Positions 1 through 4,877 of a stretch of 5,530 bases of DNA are shown one piece after another. A program made the position numbers and the translations under genes. The DNA comes from an uncultured bacterium (GTDB lineage: Bacteria; Patescibacteriota; Minisyncoccia; Phycocordibacterales; UBA1006): assembly GCA_937898165.1 (NCBI GenBank), contig CALDKO010000109.1, positions 1-5,530 on the forward strand. Direction: 5' to 3'. The notes under the pieces are model-generated. The model saw only the letters and a program-made list of their open reading frames with translations, was not told where the DNA came from and did not search any database. How positions within the stretch are numbered: the stretch's first letter is position 1; every line of letters begins with the position of its first letter.

Positions 1-57
1 TTTCTTGTCTTTTTTAGGTTTTTTTACCTCCTTGCGGGAATCTTTTCCTTTTGCCAT
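1..57 (-). CDS. Lys-rich small protein, N-terminal part only
   Basis: Reading leftward from an ATG at 57-55, nineteen codons stay open to the window edge and give a peptide beginning MAKGKDSRKEVKKPKK. About half of the residues are lysine or arginine, with no hydrophobic segment. This looks like the very short, basic hypothetical proteins starting MAKGKD that recur in Patescibacteria and some other bacteria; that is recollection, not a search result. Such composition suggests nucleic-acid or ribosome association, but this is inference. The start is supported by a strong extended -10 box upstream at 103-95 on the same strand, giving a leader of about 31 nt. No Shine-Dalgarno motif is visible. 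The gene is divergent from the LOG-family gene. Its C-terminus lies outside the window, so length and function are unknown. Confidence 0.6.
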   Translation of the reverse strand, partial: MAKGKDSRKEVKKPKKDKK

Positions 58-94
58 ATAATTTAAAGAATAAATTATTTCTGATAATACTGAC

Positions 95-103
95 AGTATA
101 TCA
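95..103 (-). promoter_or_regulatory. Extended -10 promoter for the Lys-rich gene
   Basis: On the minus strand the bases from 103 to 95 read TGATATACT, an extended -10 element (TG, one base, then TATACT). The region about 17 bp upstream shows no convincing -35, as is common for extended -10 promoters. Transcription should start near 88, about 31 nt before the ATG at 57. The box lies in the 100 bp divergent spacer shared with the LOG-family gene. Confidence 0.5.
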
Positions 104-121
104 TATTCTTTTTGTAAAACA

Positions 122-150
122 TTCTCTTTTCTAGAAAATCAATGTATACT
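122..150 (+). promoter_or_regulatory. Promoter of the LOG-family gene
   Basis: TATACT at 145-150 matches a sigma-70 -10 box (5 of 6), with a weak -35 (TTCTCT, 122-127) 17 bp upstream. Start of transcription is expected at about 157-158, which is the ATG at 158. The same TATACT hexamer is used before the Lys-rich gene, the gene at 787 and infC. The -35 match is poor, so the call rests mainly on the -10 and its position. Confidence 0.4.
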
Positions 151-157
151 TGTGGAT

Positions 158-730
158 ATGTATGAAAAAGGAATTATTATCTCTGTTTCTGGTGCACGTG
201 AATCAGATCATTGTGGTTTAGATGCGCTCCAAAAAGGTGGTGAACTGGGAGAGGTTCTCGCAAAACACAAATGTACGGTGACCTGTGGTGCGGTAACTGG
301 TTTTCCATTGTGGGTAGCAAAAGGTGCAAAACAATCTGGCGCAAACGTCATCGCATTTTCCCCTGCAGTAAACTATGATGAACATGTAAAGATTTACCGA
401 ATGCCTGAACCATCACAGTTTTTTGATTTGGTAGTATACACTGGATTTGGATTTTCAGGTTCAGATCTACTGATGACACGATCATCTGATGCGGTAATTT
501 TTGGTTGTGGGCGTGTTGGAACTATTCACGAATTTACACTTGCCTTTGCAGAAGGGAAAATCATTGGAGTACTAGAGGGTCCATGGGCAACCGATGAATT
601 GATCAAAGATATTTTAAAAGCTGATATCACCCGGCAACACGAAACTATTGTTTTTGATACAGACCCAAATAGACTGGTTGAACAAGTAGTAAAAAAAGTA
701 AAAGAACGCAAAATGAAAGCCTCCGAATAG
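158..730 (+). CDS. LOG/SLOG-family Rossmann nucleotide-binding protein
   Basis: A 190-residue cytosolic protein with the organisation of the LOG (lysine-decarboxylase-like) / SLOG superfamily. It has an N-terminal beta strand and glycine turn with Ser-Gly-Ala-Arg (11-14), a CGAVTGFPLWVAKGA segment (43-57) that matches the second Gly-rich loop, and FSGSDLLMTRSSDAVI with Arg108. The loop GCGRVGTIHE (116-125) corresponds to the family signature PGGxGTxxE and keeps the Glu (E125). LOG enzymes proper release cytokinin bases from nucleoside monophosphates; SLOG relatives bind or process nucleotides as signals. The Pro-Gly-Gly is replaced by Gly-Cys-Gly here, so the substrate cannot be assigned. I prefer ATG 158 over GTG 152: GTG 152 starts one base after the -10 box, whereas 158 is at the expected transcription start. 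No Shine-Dalgarno is present. The gene is monocistronic, with a terminator overlapping its stop codon. Confidence 0.8.
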   Translation: MYEKGIIISVSGARESDHCGLDALQKGGELGEVLAKHKCTVTCGAVTGFPLWVAKGAKQSGANVIAFSPAVNYDEHVKIYRMPEPSQFFDLVVYTGFGFSGSDLLMTRSSDAVIFGCGRVGTIHEFTLAFAEGKIIGVLEGPWATDELIKDILKADITRQHETIVFDTDPNRLVEQVVKKVKERKMKASE

Positions 731-738
731 GCTTTTTT
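716..738 (+). terminator. Intrinsic terminator overlapping the LOG-family stop codon
   Basis: AAAGCCT (716-722) pairs perfectly with AGGCTTT (729-735) across the six-base loop CCGAAT, and a run of six T follows (733-738). The hairpin begins inside the last codons and includes the TAG stop (728-730), so coding sequence and terminator share bases. Confidence 0.75.
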
Positions 739-766
739 GTCAACTCGTAAAATAGATTCATATAGG

Positions 767-772
767 TATACT
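767..772 (+). promoter_or_regulatory. Probable -10 box for the gene at 787
   Basis: TATACT at 767-772 would start transcription near 779, leaving only about 8 nt before the ATG at 787. No good -35 lies 17 bp upstream. A TTGTCA at 737-742 is too far away for this box but sits 18 bp from a poor TATAGG at 761-766. The preceding gene has its own terminator, which makes a separate promoter here likely. Confidence 0.35.
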
Positions 773-786
773 GAAAGTATAACTCT

Positions 787-1251
787 ATGAAATTTGGTAA
801 TTTTGAACAAAAACGACCAATCGGAGGCAGTCCTAAACAGGAATCTGCACCCGTAAACAACCAAAACCCACTTGAACAATGGGTTAATCAATCGCGTTCT
901 ATAATAAATGCAGTTGATCACAGTCCACAATTAGAGGAAACAGAACCAGGGATCAGGTTTTCACAGGACCTTGCAAAGTTATTAGACAGGTCAGTGCTTG
1001 GTTCGTCTTCACAACTATCTGGACTATTTGATGCTTTGGAAGATGATCTCCATAATCATGATTTTCTAACGTTCGGTGATAAAATTATCATGGCGCATGA
1101 TACCTCTATTATGGAATTAGGTAATCTATTCTCACAGGTTGCATCTGTAGTAAAAGTATTACCTCTACCAGAAAATAACCCATCACTATTTCAAAAGCGA
1201 GACCTGCTAATAAAAGCATTCGATCACCGAGCAAAACAATTAGTAGGCTAA
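787..1251 (+). CDS. Hypothetical protein, 154 residues, unknown function
   Basis: I do not recognise this protein. The first 50 or so residues are polar and rich in Gln, Asn, Pro and Ser, probably disordered. From about residue 56 the sequence looks helical and amphipathic (for example around FSQDLAKLLDRSVLG, SQLSGLFDALEDDL and SLFQKRDLLIKAFDHRAKQL). There is no signal peptide, membrane segment, cysteine or recognisable catalytic motif, so a soluble cytoplasmic protein is expected. The ATG at 787 follows a TATACT box by about 15 nt and has no Shine-Dalgarno. The gene sits between an upstream terminator and a downstream bidirectional terminator and is therefore probably monocistronic. It converges on rplT. 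The frame has codon use and GC content like the neighbouring genes, which supports it being real. Confidence 0.65.
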   Translation: MKFGNFEQKRPIGGSPKQESAPVNNQNPLEQWVNQSRSIINAVDHSPQLEETEPGIRFSQDLAKLLDRSVLGSSSQLSGLFDALEDDLHNHDFLTFGDKIIMAHDTSIMELGNLFSQVASVVKVLPLPENNPSLFQKRDLLIKAFDHRAKQLVG

Positions 1252-1252
1252 T

Positions 1253-1283
1253 AAAAAATACCATCGTAATGATGGTATTTTTT
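1253..1283. terminator. Bidirectional intrinsic terminator between the 787 gene and rplT
   Basis: A perfect 13-bp stem joins A6-TACCATC (1253-1265) to GATGGTA-T6 (1271-1283) across the five-base loop GTAAT. Because one arm is A-rich and the other T-rich, it gives a hairpin plus U-tract in both directions. It starts 2 nt after the plus-strand stop (1251) and ends 2 nt before the rplT stop (1287-1285), so it serves both convergent units. Confidence 0.9.
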
Positions 1284-1284
1284 A

Positions 1285-1629
1285 TTATTTAACTTGTTCA
1301 ACAATTTGAGCAAATACTGTTGGATTTGTTCGTGCAATTTCTGAAAGCACTTTTCGGTCCAAAGTAATATTTTTAACTTTTAACATGTTGATGAATTTAC
1401 TGTAAGAAACTCCAAGAGGTCGTAATGCTGCATTCATACGGATAGTCCACAATTTTCGCATATCATTTTTCTTGTCTTTTCGGTGAGTAAAGGCATATAC
1501 ACCAGCTTTGATAACTGCAACCTTAGCTGAGATTTCTTTTTTGGATCGTCCGTGTCGGTATCCTTTTGCGTCAGCAAGTAAATTGCGACGTCGTTTCATG
1601 GAGATAACTCCTCGTTTTACTCTTGTCAT
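1285..1629 (-). CDS. rplT: Large ribosomal subunit protein L20 (bL20)
   Basis: This 114-residue basic protein matches bL20 along its length (family about 115-120). The N-terminus is MTRVKRGV; KGYRHGRSK lies at 22-30, LWTIRMNAALRPLGVSYSKFINML at 60-83 and DRKVLSEIA at 91-99. L20 binds 23S rRNA early in assembly of the 50S subunit, and in several bacteria represses its own operon. The frame is open to an ATG at 1656, but the family N-terminus (M-x-RVKRG) fixes the start at 1629. It is the last gene of the infC-rpmI-rplT operon and ends in the bidirectional hairpin at 1253-1283. A 97-nt gap separates it from rpmI, much longer than the infC-rpmI gap. The bases before the ATG (CACTATAT) contain no Shine-Dalgarno. 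Confidence 0.95.
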   Translation of the reverse strand: MTRVKRGVISMKRRRNLLADAKGYRHGRSKKEISAKVAVIKAGVYAFTHRKDKKNDMRKLWTIRMNAALRPLGVSYSKFINMLKVKNITLDRKVLSEIARTNPTVFAQIVEQVK

Positions 1630-1655
1630 ATATAGTGAGTAGTGAATAGAAAGCA

Positions 1656-1675
1656 ATAATAAATAAATTTATTAT
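1656..1675 (-). repeat. AT-only perfect inverted repeat in the rpmI-rplT spacer
   Basis: ATAATAAA (1656-1663) and TTTATTAT (1668-1675) are perfect 8-bp arms around a four-base loop. The hairpin lies 26 nt before the rplT start. It contains no GC pair and so is weak as RNA structure. It could mark an RNA processing site, an operator, or nothing. Confidence 0.4.
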
Positions 1676-1698
1676 ATTTAGGGAGCTTTTACTCGTAA
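1671..1698 (-). promoter_or_regulatory. Possible internal promoter for rplT
   Basis: On the minus strand TATAAT (1676-1671) is a perfect -10 hexamer, with a poor -35 (TTACGA, 1698-1693) 16 bp upstream. Start of transcription would be near 1664, about 34 nt before the rplT ATG, a leader similar in length to that of infC. In such AT-rich sequence a TATAAT can occur by chance. Confidence 0.25.
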
Positions 1699-1726
1699 TA
1701 ATTAATAGGATAATAATGATACGGAA

Positions 1727-1927
1727 TTATTTTACCAGACCTGGTAAAAATCGCCCCATAGTTTTTGAATTCATACTAGTGAAAGTAGATTCAACTTTAC
1801 CGTTCAATTGCTTGCTTCGGCTTTGCTTAGCGTTAAAGTGGTTAAATCCTGGTTTACGCGCTTTCAATTTTCCATTTTTTGTAATTGCCAATCGCTTGGT
1901 AAAAGATTTGTTTGTTTTTTGACTCAT
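1727..1927 (-). CDS. rpmI: Large ribosomal subunit protein L35 (bL35)
   Basis: This 66-residue, strongly basic protein has the family's usual length and layout. KTNKSFTKRLAITKNGKLKARK near the N-terminus matches the K-T-x-K-x-x-x-K-R-x-x-x-T-x-x-G-K-x-x-x-R-K pattern. A central NHFNAKQSRSKQ matches the H-x-x-x-K-x-S segment, and it ends MGRFLPGLVK like the family's K-x-x-L-P-x end. L35 binds 23S rRNA in the 50S subunit. The identification is strengthened by its place between infC and rplT, a very conserved order. It starts 12 nt after the infC stop, with an A/T-rich spacer lacking a Shine-Dalgarno, so translation is probably coupled to or reinitiates from infC. Confidence 0.93.
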   Translation of the reverse strand: MSQKTNKSFTKRLAITKNGKLKARKPGFNHFNAKQSRSKQLNGKVESTFTSMNSKTMGRFLPGLVK

Positions 1928-1939
1928 AAAATGTGTTAA

Positions 1940-2470
1940 TTATTTTTTAGCTACAGCACGTTCCAGGGTAACGACGATACCCTTTGGGCTATCTTTGAAT
2001 CCATCGATCACTTTGTGTTCGGTAGAGATTTCATTAATAATTCGTTCGAGTCGCTCTTGGAGAAATTCTTTTCCCATAGATTTAACTCGTCCGCGGAGAA
2101 ACAGTTCAATTTTTACACGGTGACCTTCGTCAAGCCATTCAGATGCACGTTTTGCTTTGATAGCAATATCGTGTTCGCCGGTTCCGACTTTGATCTGAAT
2201 GTTCTTTACTTCACTAGAGGCTGTGTTTTGCTTGCTTTTTATGTCTTTCTGCTTCTTTTTTTGTGCATAGGTGAATTTACCATAATCTATAATTTTTGCA
2301 ACTGGTGGAACCGCATCTGGAGAAATTTCTACCAAATCCATTCCAAGCTCGAAAGCCTTGGCAATTGCATCACTGGTTCGCATTACACCCAGGTTTCCCA
2401 GGTCATCTGACAGAACACGGACTTCTGGAGATCGAATGTCATTATTAATTTTTACTTTTTCGATTTTCAT
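1940..2470 (-). CDS. infC: Translation initiation factor IF-3
   Basis: This full-length 176-residue IF3 binds the 30S subunit, keeps it from joining 50S too early and checks initiator tRNA and start-codon pairing. The N-domain has KINNDIRSPEVRVL (7-20), LGVMRTSDAIAKA (27-39), and GMDLVEISPDAVPPVAKIIDYGKF (43-66), the classic signature before the linker. A lysine/glutamine-rich linker helix (about 67-83) is followed by the C-domain, with KNIQIKVGTGEHDI (89-102), HRVKIELFLRGR and a GIVVTLERAVAKK end. Many bacteria start infC with AUU for autoregulation, but here an ordinary ATG at 2470 is the best start. It is the first gene of the operon, read from the promoter at 2539-2512 with a short (about 35 nt) leader. 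That leaves no room for the long L20-binding leader seen in Firmicutes. No Shine-Dalgarno precedes the ATG. Confidence 0.95.
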   Translation of the reverse strand: MKIEKVKINNDIRSPEVRVLSDDLGNLGVMRTSDAIAKAFELGMDLVEISPDAVPPVAKIIDYGKFTYAQKKKQKDIKSKQNTASSEVKNIQIKVGTGEHDIAIKAKRASEWLDEGHRVKIELFLRGRVKSMGKEFLQERLERIINEISTEHKVIDGFKDSPKGIVVTLERAVAKK

Positions 2471-2511
2471 CAGGATAATTCAAAGGTTAACGAACTTAGA
2501 TAATAGATTGA

Positions 2512-2539
2512 AGTATACTGATTTTTGTGGAATAATCAA
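2512..2539 (-). promoter_or_regulatory. Promoter of the infC-rpmI-rplT operon
   Basis: On the minus strand TTGATT (2539-2534) and TATACT (2517-2512) are separated by 16 bp, a good sigma-70-type pair (4 of 6 and 5 of 6). Transcription should start near 2505, leaving a 35-nt leader before infC. It lies in the 127-bp spacer shared with the divergent truB. Confidence 0.6.
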
Positions 2540-2543
2540 GAGG

Positions 2544-2573
2544 TTTCCGGGATTAATCGCCTTATTTTATAAA
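2544..2573 (+). promoter_or_regulatory. Weak candidate promoter for truB
   Basis: TATAAA at 2568-2573 (5 of 6) is preceded 18 bp upstream by a poor -35 (TTTCCG, 2544-2549). Start would be near 2580, about 18 nt before the truB ATG. An imperfect inverted repeat (GATTAA 2551-2556 and TTAATC 2582-2587) brackets the box. Because truB is divergent from infC, a promoter must lie somewhere in this spacer unless truB is read from further away. Confidence 0.3.
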
Positions 2574-2597
2574 TGCGGTTTTTAATCTCAATTATTT

Positions 2598-3416
2598 ATG
2601 AATTCACTTATTGTAGCCTATAAAAATCGAACAGAAACCATGGCGGTTTGTATGCAGCGAATCCGCGACGAGGCATCCATTTCCGATGAAATTCCTATGA
2701 CCTATGCAGGTAGGTTAGACCCAATGGCAGAGGGATTGATTATTTTTTTGTGTGGTTCTATGCGGTTTAAAAAAGATCAATTTTTAAAACTTTCAAAAAC
2801 ATACTCAATTGAGTTTATTTTGGGGATAGAAACAGATACTTACGATATATTAGGTCTGGTACAAAACGTTTCAGGGAATAATCCTGAATATGAGGTTGGT
2901 AATATTGAAAAAAAGATTCAACTATTTCAATCACCTGGAACATTTACCCAGTCATTTCCATCATTTTCCAGCCGCAAGGTTTTTGGAAAGCCACTATTTC
3001 AACATGCACTCGATAACAATCCAGAAATTCCAGAACAATCCCATGAAGTCAGTATTTTTAAATATTCATCTGTTAAACAGAAATCAATCGATCGTGACGA
3101 ATTATTACAATCAATAATAAGTGATATTAAAAAAGTTTCTGGAGAATTCAGACAAGATGAGATTGTTAGATCTTGGAAAAAAACTGCAAGTGAACTTCTC
3201 TCAGAACTGATTATTTATTCGCTCGATATAGAATGCTCATCAGGATTTTATGTACGGCAATGGGTACATGATTTTGGATTATTTTTAGGTAATAGTGCAG
3301 TGACTTTTTCAATTATTCGCGGTACTATAGATATATTCACCATGTCGATGTTGAATGGGGAATCATATCGTGTTTTTGATGAACATGATCCACTGATTCA
3401 TAAATTGACAATATAA
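2598..3416 (+). CDS. truB: tRNA pseudouridine(55) synthase TruB
   Basis: A 272-residue protein with the TruB catalytic core, which isomerises U55 in the T-loop of tRNAs. The catalytic loop YAGRLDPMAEG (36-46) holds the nucleophile Asp41, in place of the more usual GTLDPLATG. KTY (67-69) supplies the conserved Tyr, and LGIETDTYDILG (75-86) matches the LG-x-x-T-D-T-x-D-x-x-G motif. FPSFSSRKVFGKPLF (120-134) matches P-x-YSAxKVxGxRxY, and CSSGFYVRQWVHDFG (213-227) matches the C-S-x-G-T-Y-I-R segment with Arg220. The N-terminal K-P-x-G-x-T-S motif is degenerate. Roughly residues 160-205 form a charged, probably helical stretch longer than in typical TruB, and the protein ends soon after the core, so the C-terminal PUA-like domain is missing. 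The ATG at 2598 puts the expected first beta strand at residues 4-8. The gene is divergent from infC, and its last codons contain the -35 box for the next gene. Confidence 0.88.
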   Translation: MNSLIVAYKNRTETMAVCMQRIRDEASISDEIPMTYAGRLDPMAEGLIIFLCGSMRFKKDQFLKLSKTYSIEFILGIETDTYDILGLVQNVSGNNPEYEVGNIEKKIQLFQSPGTFTQSFPSFSSRKVFGKPLFQHALDNNPEIPEQSHEVSIFKYSSVKQKSIDRDELLQSIISDIKKVSGEFRQDEIVRSWKKTASELLSELIIYSLDIECSSGFYVRQWVHDFGLFLGNSAVTFSIIRGTIDIFTMSMLNGESYRVFDEHDPLIHKLTI

Positions 3417-3433
3417 CCAATACATGGTATAAT
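3405..3433 (+). promoter_or_regulatory. Full-consensus sigma-70 promoter with extended -10
   Basis: TTGACA at 3405-3410 is followed after exactly 17 bp by TATAAT at 3428-3433, and TGG (3425-3427) directly before the -10 adds the extended -10 motif. Every consensus position is matched. The -35 lies within the last codons of truB, whose stop is at 3414-3416. Transcription is expected to start at about 3440, the first base of the next gene's ATG, so that mRNA should be leaderless. Confidence 0.92.
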
Positions 3434-3439
3434 ATTCAT

Positions 3440-4633
3440 ATGAAAAAAATTACCACTTTTATTACATTATTCGTTTTAGGCCTTACCGTTTCAGGTTCTT
3501 TTGCAACGCCTGTTTCGGCTGCAACTTATCCATGTTCTCCAACTGTAGTATATCCAGAATGGGAAGGATGTGAGCCAAGTGTTCAATTGGGAGGGACTAT
3601 CAGTACTGATAAATACTCAGCAATTGTAACTGCAACATATAATTCAAACAGTTCAAACTATAATGACTTTAGTCAGTACACGCCGACGATGTCTATCGAG
3701 TATGGTCCATCAGGTACTAATATGTACAACAAATCAGTAACGGTTTGTAAGGATAACCAAAGTACCAACAGTAATGGTCAGACCGTAACGGCATTATGTA
3801 AACAAAACAAAGGTTCACGAACATCAGTATTTTATATCGAAGGGTTAACCGAAGGTAAAAAATACCAATACCGTGCACGATTAGATTGGGTAGGCGGAAC
3901 AAAATATTCTGGTGAGGTAAAAGAATTTACTGCTGTAAAAGCCATTATGCCAGCAGATACACCAACTACTACAACTCCAACTACATCGACTACTACCAAT
4001 ACTACAACCAACACTACCGTTGTTCCATCAACTGTTCCGAAAACAGGTGGGATATTTGGAATCTTTGGAGGTACTACTACAACCACTACTCCAAAAACAA
4101 CCAGTCGTTTTAACAATGTTGATGAAAAATCAGGATTCAAACTTGCGATTGATAATGGGGAAACACAGGTACATCAGGGCGACACTGTAACGATAAAAGT
4201 TCGTTATGAAAACAACAGTGCAAAATCATATACTGATGGAACCATTGATATTTATCTACCGGATCAATATACGTTTGATGCCAGCAACAAAGGAGTCTAT
4301 GACAAAGTAGATCATGTAGTTGCAATCAGTTTACGAGATTTTCCAGCAGGAGGTTTTGGAACTGCAATTGTATCTGCAAAAGCAACTGGTAAAGCAGGTG
4401 ATTTGGATCAGGCAATGAGTCAGGCATCTATGAAAGTTGCAGGAGTCAGTCTAAAGGTAAGCGACATTGATGAATACGTAGCAGGGTCAGGGTCATCAGG
4501 AAGTATCCTGGGGGCATCAGCCAGTGGTACTGGATTTTTACCAGGCAGTTTGATCGGATGGATTGTGCTGTTTATCATTCTGGCAGGTATTGTAATCGTT
4601 GGGCGACGTTATTTCGTTAAAAAGGATTACTAA
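3440..4633 (+). CDS. Secreted surface protein, signal peptide, Thr-rich linker and C-terminal membrane anchor
   Basis: A 397-residue protein with a clear export layout. Residues 1-27 are a Sec signal peptide (KK, hydrophobic core, cleavage probably after PVSA). Residues 45-165 look like a fibronectin-III-type beta sandwich, ending GLTEGKKYQYRARLDW and a strand into EFTA. A Thr/Pro/Asn-rich linker spans about 174-222. Residues 232-316 resemble a DUF11/CARDB-like beta domain (GDTVTIKVRYENNS, then DIYLPDQYTFD). A Gly/Ser stretch (349-370) leads to one membrane segment (about 371-388, IGWIVLFIILAGIVIVG) and a short basic tail (RRYFVKKDY). The bulk should therefore be outside, anchored by the C-terminus. 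Four cysteines (32, 44, 103, 120) in the first domain could form two disulfides. The domain names are by resemblance only; binding partner and role are unknown. It has its own consensus promoter and a terminator after it. Confidence 0.85.
   Translation: MKKITTFITLFVLGLTVSGSFATPVSAATYPCSPTVVYPEWEGCEPSVQLGGTISTDKYSAIVTATYNSNSSNYNDFSQYTPTMSIEYGPSGTNMYNKSVTVCKDNQSTNSNGQTVTALCKQNKGSRTSVFYIEGLTEGKKYQYRARLDWVGGTKYSGEVKEFTAVKAIMPADTPTTTTPTTSTTTNTTTNTTVVPSTVPKTGGIFGIFGGTTTTTTPKTTSRFNNVDEKSGFKLAIDNGETQVHQGDTVTIKVRYENNSAKSYTDGTIDIYLPDQYTFDASNKGVYDKVDHVVAISLRDFPAGGFGTAIVSAKATGKAGDLDQAMSQASMKVAGVSLKVSDIDEYVAGSGSSGSILGASASGTGFLPGSLIGWIVLFIILAGIVIVGRRYFVKKDY
3959..4105 (+). repeat. ACN-rich low-complexity tract encoding a Thr linker
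   Basis: Repeated ACT/ACA/ACC codons, interspersed with CCA and AAT/AAC, encode the Thr/Pro/Asn linker between the two extracellular domains. Synonymous codons vary, so the tract is kept for its protein composition rather than being a recent exact DNA expansion. Such linkers are usually extended and often O-glycosylated in surface proteins (inference). Length variation between strains is likely. Confidence 0.7.
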
Positions 4634-4641
4634 AACAAACT

Positions 4642-4670
4642 AACAGCTCTTGCTGTTTTTTTGTTTTTTT
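4642..4670 (+). terminator. Intrinsic terminator after the surface protein
   Basis: AACAGC (4642-4647) pairs with GCTGTT (4652-4657) across TCTT, followed by seven T (4656-4662) and a second T run (4664-4670). It begins 9 nt after the stop codon and isolates the surface-protein transcript from the tRNA gene. Confidence 0.85.
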
Positions 4671-4731
4671 GATAGGATGGTCCCTGTAGGGAATAAAGTG
4701 ATTTCTTTGGAAATTGATTTATTGTTTACGT

Positions 4732-4803
4732 TCCCCTGTAGCTCAGCGGTAGAGCAATCGACTGTTAATCGATTGGTCGTAGGTTCGAATCCTACCGGGG
4801 GAG
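4732..4803 (+). tRNA. tRNA-Asn (anticodon GTT)
   Basis: The sequence folds as a complete cloverleaf. The acceptor stem is TCCCCTG (4732-4738) with CGGGGGA (4796-4802), containing one T-G wobble. The D stem is GCTC/GAGC (4741-4744, 4752-4755) with loop AGCGGTA. The anticodon stem is ATCGA/TCGAT (4757-4761, 4769-4773) with loop CTGTTAA and anticodon GTT at 4764-4766. The T stem is GTAGG/CCTAC (4779-4783, 4791-4795) with loop TTCGAAT. The discriminator is G (4803). The next bases are CAA, so CCA is not encoded and must be added afterwards. It reads AAC and AAU codons. A weak candidate promoter (GTGATT 4698-4703, 16 bp, TATTGT 4720-4725) lies just upstream, and a terminator follows at 4811. TruB, encoded upstream, would modify U55 at 4785. 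Confidence 0.98.
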
Positions 4804-4810
4804 CAAACTA

Positions 4811-4841
4811 AAAAACACCTAATTTATATAGGTGTTTTTTT
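4811..4841 (+). terminator. Intrinsic terminator of tRNA-Asn
   Basis: AAAAACACCTA (4811-4821) pairs with TAGGTGTTTTT (4829-4839) around the loop ATTTATA, and the T run extends to 4841. It starts 7 nt after the tRNA discriminator base. The A-rich left arm makes it usable in both directions. Confidence 0.9.
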
Positions 4842-4848
4842 GTTACCG

Positions 4849-4877
4849 TTGGTAGGTAATCGAACCTGTGATATCTT
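4849..4877 (+). promoter_or_regulatory. Candidate extended -10 promoter for the gene at 4885
   Basis: TTGGTA (4849-4854, 4 of 6) lies 17 bp before TATCTT (4872-4877), which carries an upstream TG (4869-4870) in the extended -10 position. Transcription should start at 4884-4885, on the ATG of the next gene. Both boxes overlap the inverted tRNA-Asn-like segment. Confidence 0.5.

Noticed and set aside
152..157. GTG start for the LOG-family protein, adding two residues
   Set aside because: It lies one base after the -10 box, so it would not be in the main transcript, and the added residues contribute nothing to the family alignment.
526..930. Minus-strand open frame spanning the end of the LOG gene and the start of the next
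   Set aside because: It crosses a terminator and two well-placed plus-strand genes and gives a protein without recognisable features.
1630..1656. N-terminal extension of rplT to an ATG at 1656
   Set aside because: The bL20 family begins M-x-RVKRG; the extra nine residues are AT-rich spacer sequence and unlike L20.
4034..4048. VPKTG in the surface protein as a sortase (LPxTG-like) signal
   Set aside because: It is in the middle of the protein (residues 199-203), followed by another whole domain; the C-terminal end has a membrane segment but no LPxTG motif before it.
3832..4140. Minus-strand open frame opposite the Thr-rich linker
   Set aside because: It is the antisense of ACN repeats (hence a valine-rich product) and lies wholly within a well-supported plus-strand gene.
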